Part shown: in pieces, positions 45,701 to 56,099 of the stretch
Layout: the number at the start of each line of letters is the position of its first letter
Position numbering within the stretch: the first letter of the stretch is position 1
Assembly: GCA_008973525.1 (NCBI GenBank)
Contig: WACJ01000365.1
Location: 186,001-250,000 of the forward strand
Source: Stenopsyche tienmushanensis
Taxonomy: Eukaryota; Arthropoda; Insecta; Trichoptera; Stenopsychidae
Length of the DNA: 64,000 bases
Direction of reading: 5' to 3'
Translations under genes and position numbers: made by a program
Notes under the pieces: model-generated
Database searches by the model: none
What the model saw: only the letters and a program-made list of their open reading frames with translations
What the model was told of the DNA's origin: nothing

Positions 45701-46199
45701 GAATACTCGAGCTGTAAAATGTTAACGTTTTGTAAATTTTTAATCTTCATTTTCATCGATAGTGATTTCTTCTCTAATATATTTTTCAGACGATGATAGC
45801 ACAGATTATCGTGTTAAATCCTGGAGTTAATTTCGTTATTCATTCTTGCAATATTGGGCATTGCAAAGCTTGCCGGGTACTTACTTTTAAAAAACAAATA
45901 AAAATACATTAATTATTCCGTTGCACCAGACTAATATGCGTCAAAATGGTGCATCCGTTAAACGTCTAGAAAAACAAATTCCGCGCACAAACAATGTTTA
46001 TACTAATTTAAACGATGAACGGTATAGGCATGTACTTTCTGCAACTTACAAACACAGATTTATTTTCATATACATCAGACCCGTGTTAATCCGACGAACG
46101 TTTTGAGAACTAGATCGCGACCTCTTGTAGTTCGGAACTTTTTGAAAAAGAGTACACGTAATCCGTAAAATTATGAAAATAATGAGATATACATAGATA

Positions 46200-46620
46200 A
46201 TAACAAGGTTTAATATTAAAGAATTAACGTCATAAACACAATGGCCGCAGCAGTTATGAAAAATAAAAACCTGTTATCATGATCAAACGTATTCCTTGAC
46301 GGTTTTTGAAGCATTTCAACCATCCTTTGGTAGGTACATAGTTCTTTTTTATCTTAACAACTTTGGTTTCATGACCAAAAGCCCAAAAATAGATGTATGT
46401 CGGTTTATTTCGACCTCTAGAATCTCACTTTTATCTTTAACTTTAATGTTTTGTGTTTCCGTTTTTTGGGTTGACGAAGATAGCATACATATTCATCAAG
46501 TCCGGGGAGTCCCCGGATAACTACACAGATTGTTTTCAACTAATCTTTAACGAAATTTTGCTGTACATATGTACTATGCTTGTATTGGCATGTCGGATTA
46601 CATAAGTCTCCGGATTAATA
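46200..46620 (+). repeat. Dispersed repeat, Tigger-like noncoding (copy 1)
   Basis: Shares AGAATTAACGTCATAAAC, CTTTCATGACCAA-like and GTACATATGTANTATGCTTG plus ATGTCGGATTACA with 48370-48690, in the same order. The ATCCGG/CCGGAT motifs resemble Tigger-type terminal sequence. Noncoding. Confidence 0.5.
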
Positions 46621-46739
46621 TATAAATGCTGTATATAAATAGATTACACAACACACAGTCAAAGGCTAATTTTCTTGGAAATGAGCAGTTTGTATTTTTC
46701 TTAGTGTAGCGTGGGCGATCTAACATCCCCATGCTATAG

Positions 46740-46794
46740 CACTATTGATCTGGCGATATTAATTCGGCGAATTTAATTCGCCAGATCAATAGTG
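46740..46794. repeat. 17-bp perfect hairpin with a near-palindromic loop
   Basis: Arms CACTATTGATCTGGCGA (46740-46756) and its exact complement (46778-46794) enclose a 21-nt loop that is itself nearly self-complementary (ATTAATTCG / CGAATTTAAT). Confidence 0.85.
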
Positions 46795-47009
46795 ATTGCG
46801 CGTGTACCGTTGCCGATTGGGTGGTAACGCGCAGGAGGCGGCAGTCAAGAAGAGTCGGCGGTTGGCCTTGACCGCGGAAGGACGTCCTTCTCGCAGCTAG
46901 ATCTCTCTCTCCCTCGTGCTGAATAAAAAGTTACATAGAAAATAATATTTTTGTTCGATGCCCGTCCATCCATCCGTCCGGCTGCATATGATCCGATAGA
47001 AGAACGGAC

Positions 47010-47095
47010 CCGTGCGTCAGCGCGGCCATCCCGACGAGTGCGGGGGAGTGGGGAGCCCTGAGACGTTGCCTCGAGGTGCCCCCGCTCCTACATAA
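47010..47095. repeat. GC-rich block related to 21.9 kb
   Basis: CCATCCCGACGAGTGCGGGG, then GTGCCCCCGCTCCTAC, follow the layout of the 21890-21975 block with many differences. Preceded by a GTCCATCCATCCGTCCGG stretch. Confidence 0.45.
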
Positions 47096-47282
47096 TATTA
47101 GAATTAGAAAATTTCAGTTAAGAAAATTCAGCTTCTTTTAGAATAATTTTTGTTTCTTCAAACAGATCAAAAAAAACAATTTGAAACATATTTTCATGAC
47201 AATAAATGGAATCTTCATTCGGAGTGTCATCATTGACGCATTTTGTGACATTAAATGCTCTATCGATTTATTATCCTCCACA

Positions 47283-47534
47283 TTAACCTCTTAACCGGGG
47301 AATTTAGTTTTGCACATTTTAGAAAGTGTGTATGTGCAACGGGAATTATTTTGATAGGATAAGATTACGGATTATTTCATCACGCCCATAGGAAACTAAA
47401 ATAATCAGTAGCTCTTCGTGTCTACTAGTGGGTAATATTTGAATGGTGTTGACGGAATATTTCGTCATACTCGCTACAGTTGCTTTATTTTTTTTAATGA
47501 CGAAATATTTCGTCATACTCGGTTAAGAGGTTAA
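47283..47534. mobile_element. 252-bp TTAA-target MITE
   Basis: Ends TTAACCTCTTAACCGGGG and CTCGGTTAAGAGGTTAA are inverted, with TTAA at each border. Inside, GACGGAATATTTCGTCATAC and GACGAAATATTTCGTCATAC form a direct repeat whose unit is itself palindromic (GACGAAATATTTCGTC). piggyBac-type by target site; noncoding. Confidence 0.8.
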
Positions 47535-48369
47535 TGCACTTTGACAATATCCAAAGATCATTGAGATTGTTGAAAATTTTACTTTTACATTTCCACCATC
47601 AAATATGATTCATCCACGATCTAATCTATGGATCAGTGTGTTCAAATTTCCAATTAAGAAAACCTTTACAGATGATGTTGGGATCGAAGACTAAAACTTG
47701 GTATTGATTTATAAACGCATTTATTGATAATTTTGCAAATATATTTTCAAATCAGCGGTATTAAAATACAATTAATATGACGTTTCAGTATGGTATATGA
47801 AAAATATTTTAAAAAATACAATTATTCTGAAACCTCGAATATCAAGCAGAATGGGGAATTTTCGTGATTCATAAGAAAGACGCAGAAAGAGGAAGAAAGT
47901 CTTAAAGGTCAAATGGAAAATATTAAATTATATAATCTTGACGTGATTATCTTGTAGATTTACGCAAATTGGTTATCGAACACAGCAGCTTTTCGCTCTC
48001 GAAATTCTACATTATCATACTATCAAAATTGCTATATATTGATGGAAATTTTGACATAAAGAATAATCTCGAAATGTACGAACATACAAAATGACAGAAA
48101 TCAATAGACAACTTGATCAATTCCTGGAAAAAAAATAGGAATATTGGATGCTATATATAGAATTACACAAAGGTAAAGGTCAAAAGTAAAGCGAATAACA
48201 TGAAAATTCCTGATATGAAAACCGATTTAATACATTTTGAGGGGAATGAAGCAATTGATATATAGTAAATCTGCCAGATTCAAACAAACGTTTTGCAAGG
48301 CATTGTCGGATTATAGAGTACTGCCCTCAACACATTGTAATCCGTATTTTATTTGGAGAGGAGTATGTA
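47535..48369. other. AT-rich intergenic DNA
   Basis: Nothing recognised. Confidence 0.4.
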
Positions 48370-48690
48370 CTTGTAATTATTATAGAATTAACGTCATAAA
48401 CTTCTTGTAAAACAACTTTGCTTTCATGACCAATATGGGTTCAGAAATGAGTGTTTCTTTCCTGAATAAAACACATATGTGTACAAAGCTTCTACCACCT
48501 CTGAATTGTTAGCTTTCTCGAAAGTTTGCCTCTTACTTGCCAATTTACAAAAATGTTAATTATGATTTAGGCGGTCCAGAAACAAACGTTTTGCATTTTT
48601 TACATAGACGAAGCTTTATCGTACATATGTAATATACTTGCATTGGGATGTCGGACTACAGGGAGCACCGGATTAGACTGGAGCCGAATT
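48370..48690 (+). repeat. Dispersed repeat, Tigger-like noncoding (copy 2)
   Basis: Colinear with 46200-46620 but with different gaps. Contains GGATGTCGGACTACAGGGAG and CACCGGATTAGACTGG, which look like a Tigger-type end. Confidence 0.5.
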
Positions 48691-49242
48691 ACCGCAGGTT
48701 TATTGTATCTGAAATATGTGGATTATTGGAGAATTTAAAATGTTTTGATAACGTGAATAGAATTTAAATATAATGATATAATAGCGTTAAAAATTTGTTT
48801 AAAAATCTCAAAAAATGTACTCGTATATGCTTTTATAAATATTTATAAATATAGATATCATTTTATTGGGAAAAATCAACAAGTCAAAATACATAAAGAT
48901 GATTCATCAAACACGAACAACGTATGTATCTGAATTATGCCCGTATATCAGATTTTATGCAATTGCACCTACATATATGGGATAAACAGATCAATAAGTC
49001 ATAGGATAGTTGCAGTGCGCAGCATGCAACACGTACTTGACCATGGGATATTTTCAATCCTTTGCTGAAAGTTTTATTTAACAAATTTAAATCATAAATA
49101 TTCAAAAACACAAACTAAAATGTGTGTCTGTCTGTTCGACCGTTCTCAATAATCTCTTTGATTTGTGTGTCTGTTTTTTTTTTAGTTATAGTTTATAGTT
49201 TATATTCTAAAGTACATACAATCGAACTAACGAGGAAGTGAA

Positions 49243-49313
49243 TTTATGATACAGACGAGATGGATGTAATCCTTTCCTATGAATAGATATTTCTGCAGGG
49301 AACTGTTTGTAGT
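49243..49313 (+). mobile_element. RTE-like LINE 3' tail (copy 1)
   Basis: ATTTCTGCAGGGAACTGTTT, then GAACTATGATGATGAT, match the tail at 54780-54912, including the upstream GATGGATGTAA and CCTTTC. The (GAT)n end and the VLQWTVCG-like coding remnant are typical of insect RTE-like LINE tails. Confidence 0.6.
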
Positions 49314-49357
49314 TGAACTATGATGATGATTCTAAGGCTTGTCTTCTAAGACTTAAT

Positions 49358-49564
49358 TTATTTAAATGCGTTCTTTGTGCTTAGTTTATTGATTAATACA
49401 GTCTTATCTTTGGAAAATTTTAAAAGCCTGTTGTACTTTAAACGAATATCTAGTACAGGGTCGTCTGCATATCTAATGTCGTTCAGATGATCGATAGGAT
49501 GGCATCTATAAGAAAGCCATAAGTTATTCATGCTACACATTGTCGAATGCTTTTTTGCAATCAA
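49358..49564 (-). pseudogene. Possible reverse-transcriptase fragment
   Basis: The minus frame contains NDIRYADDPVLDI; RYADD followed by a hydrophobic strand is the polymerase active-site motif of non-LTR reverse transcriptases, and the following KDKTVLINKLSTKN could be the next segment. Only this motif supports the call. Confidence 0.4.
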
Positions 49565-50040
49565 TAATTCAATCGCTCCGTTCTACATTTGAGTCACGAC
49601 ATTTTTATATAATAATTGTATGCAATTTAAATTACACTGCTACATTTAGATATGCTATAAAAATATCGTATAAATCATGCAGACAGTGTGATTCATAGCG
49701 ATACAAAATAATCCCGGAAACGATTCGAAAAGGATAGTCCCAAATAGACCAAATCCAGAATCATACATACCATTTTTTACTATGGGTGCGGCAGGGAAAT
49801 TTCCTTGCCGACAGCTATTTCAAGAAGGGCGGAGTGGTGATACATTTCCTTTCATCATAGGTTTAGTAACGATCATACAGTGAAATATCCTTAAATATAT
49901 CTAAAATATTTGTATTATTCATTTTTTAAATAAAGTAGTTTCCCTGCCGCACCTCGTAGAAAGTTATATAAAGACATTCATTTTTGCTGATACTACACAA
50001 TTTAGTAAAAATGGTAACATAGTACTTCTTCAGTGATCAA

Positions 50041-50470
50041 CTCTCTTGCACAGCTTCAGTTCCTCCAGTCAAACACACTCCAAAACTCCAAGAGTGCGAT
50101 TGGTCCTTTCAATCGCTTTAAAACAACACTCGAAGAATGATTTCATGCAGATATTCTTAAAGTTACTGCTAAGTCCATAAGCCGAATTAACATGTTGGAA
50201 AGCGTATATGGATCTTGGTGAATTTAAATTCTTCACAGATGTCATTTTATAAGCAGGAGCTTGGATAATGGGCAATAGGGTTGTCCATAACAAGGTATTG
50301 AGTGGCAAATTAGTCTCAAGCAAATATTTGTTCACAGAAGAGCAAACATTTCGTTGATCCAATCAGAAAAACATTGCGTGTCATTGAACATTTCTTATTG
50401 GAACATCTTCTTCGCTCTTCTGGACATGAAGGCTTGTAGATTTTCTAATTGGTAAACGAGCAAAATAGCA
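50041..50470 (-). pseudogene. Tigger/pogo transposase relic
   Basis: The minus frame reads VNKYLLETNLPLNTLLWTTL, with the DNAPAHP block shifted (now PIIQAPAYK), then SSNFKNICMKSFFECCFKAI, corresponding to the SNFKxxYxxxxFxxCF segment seen in the 9-kb relic. Same superfamily, more decayed. No ends were found. Confidence 0.65.
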
Positions 50471-50624
50471 GCGGGAGATGGTCTTTCATTGGCTTGTAAC
50501 CGAGTAATTCCTTCCTGTGTAATATAAATTCGCTTTGACTTCTTCTTCTAGAAGGATACCGTCATAATTAAGGCAAATAACCCCTAGAATCCAAGTCAAT
50601 TCATCTCTTAATCTTTTCGAACCA

Positions 50625-50705
50625 CCTATGGCTTCTCTCGAATGCTTCTTTTTCGTAAGGCCCTAGTTCTGCAGGGGACTGTTTGTGAATGCACCATAAT
50701 GATGA
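50625..50705 (+). mobile_element. RTE-like LINE 3' tail (copy 2)
   Basis: AAGGCCCTAGTTCTGCAGGG and GACTGTTTGTGAATGCACCA end in TAATGATGA, matching the other two tails. The 132-codon minus frame that covers it (50601-50999) is a shadow. Confidence 0.55.
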
Positions 50706-51640
50706 ATTTATCGATAAACAAAATGACCATGTTTGATAGAAACGGAGATTATCAATAATTTGGAACAATGAGCAGACACAAAGAAGCGATACACTATTCA
50801 GATCATAAATTATGCTACAATTACTTAATGATTGCATTATAATATGTCCAAAATATACTCTTTTCTTGGACATTCCAATAAGATTCATTTTTGCTGCATA
50901 AACCCTATGAAATTGAAATCCAGCCGTATTTGAACCCAAATTGATTCCAGACAGATATGGATATGTGAACTTTATAATGACTAGACATGAATTAAACATA
51001 TATTTTATTTTTGAAAATATTAATGTCCGCTAAAAATAGCTTAAAAATACATCGCCAACAACAATAGAAGACATGTTCATCATTAGACCCAAAGACATCC
51101 CGGTCAAATCTGACTATGCTGATGCTGTTTCATAGAATATGATTATTTTTGATAATGTCGGAGACAATTGTCATTCAAATTATGATTTTCAGTCATATAT
51201 CATCCATTCACCCCGACGTTGGCTCGTATCAGATATCTAGTTTTAAAAAATTAAATTAAGGGAAAATAATTTGCTAAAATTAAAATCGGATGCAAAAAAA
51301 AATAACGGCACACGTTAAAAATATTTTTAAAATCAATATAAGCTAAATAAAATTGTTATAAACGTCTGTGCAAATTTTATACGGTAATTATTTTTAAATT
51401 AGTGTGAGCCGCGTATTTGTATGATTATGCTCGTTAAAAATGCTTTTATGTCAAAAGTTTTGTGCAAAAATATTTGAGTTTTGACTTCCGTTAAAAAATC
51501 CGTTGGTTAAAAATAAAGAAAACCCAATGAAAGACGCTTTCGAGCATGATTCTCTTATGAAAGTGGTTTAAAAATTTTAATTTTAATTTAGAAATGGTTT
51601 TCAGGTCATAAATTGGTTCGTATTTGAATTTATTATTTGA
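50706..51640. other. Intergenic DNA upstream of highwire
   Basis: AT-rich, with no recognised element. It would contain distal regulatory DNA of the next gene if the promoter lies in the CpG-rich block. Confidence 0.35.
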
Positions 51641-51644
51641 GAGA

Positions 51645-52440
51645 TACTCATCTGAAGTGTCGAGGGTGGTCGGCGTTCCCTCCATCAGTCTGCGGGAGTT
51701 CGTCGGCGGCGGAGGGCGTATTTGCGCGCGCACATGTGCAGGCTGCTCTGAGCGGCGGCTCCTATCAGCGAACCTCGGCGGTCTGCGGGCCGCCATCCTC
51801 CATTAGAGGTAAAGTAATCGAACCAGGTAAGATTTTTGCGAAATCGCAGGTCTCGTGAGACGCGGATGGTTTCATTATTATTTTTCTTTCCGTACAACGA
51901 CGCCCCTACACGGCGGCGCCGCTCCGATCGTTTTCCCCCCTCCGGCTGCGGCCATCATTTAGCGAGGGATCCCTCCCTCGGAAAACGATCCCCATATGAT
52001 TTCGGTGACCGTCGCGTGCGATTTACATTGTTTTAATTATTTATATGTGTGCATGCGTCGCAATGCGAATAATTTTGCACTCCCGATCACTATGACGATG
52101 TGCGGAAAGAACACTCCAGATCATCTCGCCAGCACACGAGCCTCATCCATTTCCCGCGAATCCCGCTCATTTCTTATCGAATAACGTTCGGATGGATGCA
52201 GTGCAGGTTTGTACATGGTTCAAAAAATACAGCCGCGCGTTGAAAATATGGCGCACGGCGTTTTAATGCAACATGTCATCGGTTGACTGCGCGCAAATGC
52301 AATAAGCGCCGTACTTGAAAAAAATACAGGGGCGCGTTAAAAATTTCATATGCGAAAACGGTATTCCTCCGCGCGCTTCAATGGCGCGCTTCAGCGCGAC
52401 GCGGTATTTTTGCCGCGCTCAAATTGAATTTTTGCAATTT
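51645..52440 (+). promoter_or_regulatory. CpG-rich block, probable highwire promoter and first exon
   Basis: An abrupt GC- and CpG-rich stretch in AT-rich DNA, with many CGCG, GCGC and CGGCGG runs. A good splice donor (CATTAGAG|GTAAAG at 51808/51809) ends the first part, so 51645-51808 could be a noncoding first exon joined to the acceptor at 55965. CpG retention suggests germline-unmethylated or constrained DNA. Transcription evidence is needed; a frame on the minus strand here (MAARRPPRFADR...) is a composition artefact. Confidence 0.45.
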
Positions 52441-54059
52441 TGCACTTATTCCAAACTTAACATTTAAGTTTCCACTATTCCATCTTATTTTTTTTTTTTT
52501 TTTTTGAAACATCGGTGAATACTATGACGCATGGACGTTTTAATAGCCCTTTCCACTCGTTTTTTCTTTTTTTTAAGGTTATGAATGATGTCAGCTTTAT
52601 ATTAATTTTACGTGGATTTTAGGCGACATATTCAGGAAATTTAACCTGTTAAATGCCAACGACGCATTTGTACGCGTTCATTACGCTCTGACAGTTAAAA
52701 GATTGAAATTAAATAATAATAAAAAATATAATAATTAATAGAACGGCGTCATAATCTGGAAGTGAAAGTCGAAATCCATTTGGCGATACAATTTCGACTA
52801 ATAAGTGAAAAGGGTTAATAGCAATCATTAAATTTCATCTGGCATATGTATATAAATTTTGTATGAATCTCATATTGGTAGCTAAAATTCTTTGATAATT
52901 TTCTGAAGCATAAAAATCAAATTTTAATTCAACTTTATCACTTTTCAACGGATATCATCGTTGAGTATTTTGATCTTATTTAGGGCAACAAATTGACTTA
53001 AATTACTATTGACCGCGTGTCGAATACGCTTATTCTTAGAAACTCAATGAGCATTGCGTAGCATCAAAAAAGGAACGCATCCTTCCTAATGATCCACATT
53101 CGTTCCAATATCTCAAGTAGTTCAATTAAAAAAAAGATTTTGTATACATTTAACAATAGAACGGTACTTAGATTTAAAATCTCCGTCTATTAAATGCTAC
53201 AGCAATTTAAAAAATCAGAACCAAAAATTTTATTTTTAATCAATAATGCTGCAAAGACATCCAATGTATTTGTCCGAATTAACACCGTGTATTCCAGTCG
53301 CCAAATACAATCACGTTTATCCAAGCAACGGATCACATCGTACGCTTTTAAGCTCATGGATATTCCAATCATCGGCTGATAAAACCGATGGAACGAAGCG
53401 ACTGACGAATGTTTGAAAAAAGTATGGAAGAATGTATCGTCGGAGCGAAACAATGATAATATAAATGCGTGGAATATTGACGAATTATTGCAAGCTACGA
53501 CTGGTGAACGTCAATACATTGCCTTTGTTGTAGTCCAATGCGAAGCGTATTCTGGATATGCGATATATAAAAATGCTTTCATCTATCCAAGCTATGAATT
53601 TGCAATTGTTCAATTTTCACACCAAATACTTAGATGCTCCTTTATTTTTTCGTTTCAGAACAATAGACTAGCATAATCTAAACAGGAATTAACAATACGT
53701 CCGCACACTTTACACTGATGTTTCAACGACGACGACACACCGATGGTCTGATTTAAATTTATTCAGATATTTATTTCGTAAAGCAGCTTTTTATATCGCT
53801 TTTAAATGCGCTTCACAAATTAAAATTCGATAGTACCAGCACTTTGCTAGATTAGTCTATGAAAATTGTGTGTGTGTTCATATTTTTCTGCTACTTCCAA
53901 AACATATAATTAGTTTTAGTTAGCAAGTTATTCATATTATGTTACGCATCTTAAAAAATTACCAAACGCAATGGAATACATGACTTGCGTCAATCTTAAA
54001 ATATATAATGTTATATATATATATATTATTTGCGTTGAGACTCCGGTTTGCTATTGATG

Positions 54060-54290
54060 GTCTTTCAATAGCCTCTGTGGCCCGCAGTGCGAAGCGTTTA
54101 ACTCTTAAGCGCTGGAACTCGTCCGCAACAACTTTCTAAGTAGCGAGCGATGTGTCCAAAGAACTATAAGACATGTCTTAATCAGTCTTGTTTCTATTTT
54201 TATCTCCAGAATAAACGAGTTGAAGCGTTTGGCCGTCCATAGGATTCTCAGCATACGCCTCCAGCTCTTCATTTGCATTGATTATGCTTT
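54060..54290 (-). pseudogene. RTE-like LINE reverse-transcriptase C-terminal fragment
   Basis: The minus strand encodes MKSWRRMLRILWTAKRFNSF, followed by ILEIKIETRLIKTCL, corresponding to the E-M-W-x-RRMLRISWT segment and the downstream thumb region of RTE-like elements. It is then interrupted by stops. It lies opposite in direction to the tail at 54.8 kb, so it is a separate insertion. Confidence 0.6.
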
Positions 54291-54779
54291 TTCTAAACTA
54301 AATTCAGCTGAGATACAGCGTTTTGCCATTCCCATTCTTCTTCATATATATATATATATATATATTATTAAGGTTTGGAGCCAAGAAGCTTTAGGAACAG
54401 AACAAGTACAAGAAGAATACCAAATATACGGCCTTAAGGAGAGGCATATGAAGAACTTCACTTTGTAATGTTAACAGCATTGGTTTCCGTTAACTTCTAT
54501 ATTGTTTTGAAATTGCCGAATCGATTTGAAATTGGAAAGCACTCAGTTTCAAATTCACTCGGGTAAATTGCACGTGGACGGGGGAACACGCATATGTCTT
54601 CACCCTAGCCCGGCAATGCCCTAGCAAAAAAAGAAGGGACTGGACTCAAAGGAGTAGAATCTTTACAAACCTCCCACACTCCCTATTGAAACGGTCGCGA
54701 AAGCAATCGTCAATACGTTCATTCAGGAGACCCGCTCGGTGAACATTCTAAATGAAACTCACTGGTAATGCTACCTTTA

Positions 54780-54912
54780 ATATCGAGCAAATGAGGAGGT
54801 GAATGTATGATAAAAACGTGATGGATGTAAACCCTTTCTGTAAATGGATATTGAAGAGGCCCATAGTTCTGCAGTGGACTGTTTGTGGCTGCACTATGAT
54901 GATGATGTATTA
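54780..54912 (+). mobile_element. RTE-like LINE 3' tail (copy 3)
   Basis: CCCATAGTTCTGCAGTGGAC, TGTTTGTGGCTGCACTATGA, then (TGA)n. This is the best preserved of the three tails and includes the upstream GTGAATGTATGATAAAAACG-type block shared with 49.2 kb. Confidence 0.65.
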
Positions 54913-55965
54913 TTAGACGCTATTTAATAAATAAAATAAACAGAAATGTCCCACGGAGTCTGCTTATAACGAAGAATCGCCTATAACAGAAAAAAGGATG
55001 CATTAGAATTAAATATTTTTATATGCGACATTAATACGTGTATTATAAAATGTGTACAAATTCACTTTAAATTGTATTAATTTAATGGATACGTTTTCTT
55101 CGTTAAGAGCAATTTTTGCAGCGTTAATAAACGAACGCAGTTCCGTTTGACAAAAAATGCATATTATTTAACAACGTGATATTTTTGCAGTTTCATATTA
55201 AATTGGGTACGTCGTTGCATTAAACTCTGGAAATCTCCGGAAAATAACCTTTGTTTTATTCGTTTGATAAAAGATGCAGATCCCAACATATGCTTAATTG
55301 ATTTTATTGCAACCACAAAATCCTTGCGCTTTTTAATAACACTAACGTTTAACCTGTTCCGTTTTAAATCATGTATGTTCCCTAGCAGCTTGAATTAAAA
55401 TTGTCATTATAATTCAGAAATACATCCCTATATATGTCCGTCATTGTTTCAAAATAAACACAACATTTAATGAAATGATACAGCTATTATAGTACGGGAG
55501 TCAGAGACGTTATTCATGTAATTGATGATATTGTAAATAGATAAAACGGCAGAGCCGCTTTTACTTAATATTGCAATATTTTAGCCGCATCTGCCGAAAT
55601 TCTAACTACCTTGTGTCGAATGTAGACAAATTATTTGTAGACCAAAAGCAGTTTTGCAGATTTTAATTGAATGCCGATATATATAAAGATTTAGCTTTCG
55701 AAAACAATCATCAATGTCCGCCGCGTTAAATGTTTGGTCGATCGTAATTTCAATCGCTGCCTTCTGTACTATATATTTATAATGTGTACATTGTGTTGAT
55801 TTACTAATCTCTTTTTTCACCCTTTTTATGGCTTTGTATTTTCTTAAGTAATGTATGTTTTTCGTTATTTTTCTGCTCATAATGTAATGTAGTCCTCACA
55901 CAGTGGTCTTTCTGTTTCATGATCTATCCTGAAATGCATTATCATTCATTTTATTTTATTTACAG

Positions 55966-56099
55966 AGGTGAAATTTCATCATGGAAGATAGAACGTACAG
56001 CGAACCGGGGAGGGAGAAGATGAAAATGGAGGGACCTAGGCGACATTTTTACCACAATTATTTCAACAATCTTTTCATTGATCCTGCTGACCTTGGAAG
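55966..56099 (+). CDS. hiw: highwire coding exon 1
   Basis: Acceptor TTATTTACAG at 55965, then a 15-base leader and ATG at 55981. Encodes MEDRTYSEPGREKMKMEGPR, then HFYHNYFNNLFIDPADLG, ending in phase 2 at AG|GTATTT. This exon is less conserved than the rest, so its assignment rests on frame continuity, the start codon with upstream stop, and splice sites. Confidence 0.75.

Larger units (their letters stand above)
52441..55965 (+). other. Probable first intron of highwire
   Basis: Starts after the CpG block with a T-run of about 21 at 52485-52505 and contains (TA)n tracts (54010-54028, 54346-54366), LINE fragments (listed separately) and otherwise AT-rich DNA. The frames at 53190-53676 on both strands carry no motif. 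Confidence 0.4.

Noticed and set aside
50601..50999. 132-codon minus-strand frame
   Set aside because: Longest of the unassigned frames, but it runs backwards through an RTE-like tail and has no recognisable domain or gene structure.
51491..51897. Arg/Pro-rich open frames on both strands of the CpG block
   Set aside because: High GC removes stop codons in every frame; no frame has a domain and the frames overlap one another.
53190..53676. Overlapping frames of 60-90 codons suggesting a small gene
   Set aside because: Frames occur on both strands over the same bases without splice-linked continuation or known motif; treated as intronic noncoding DNA.
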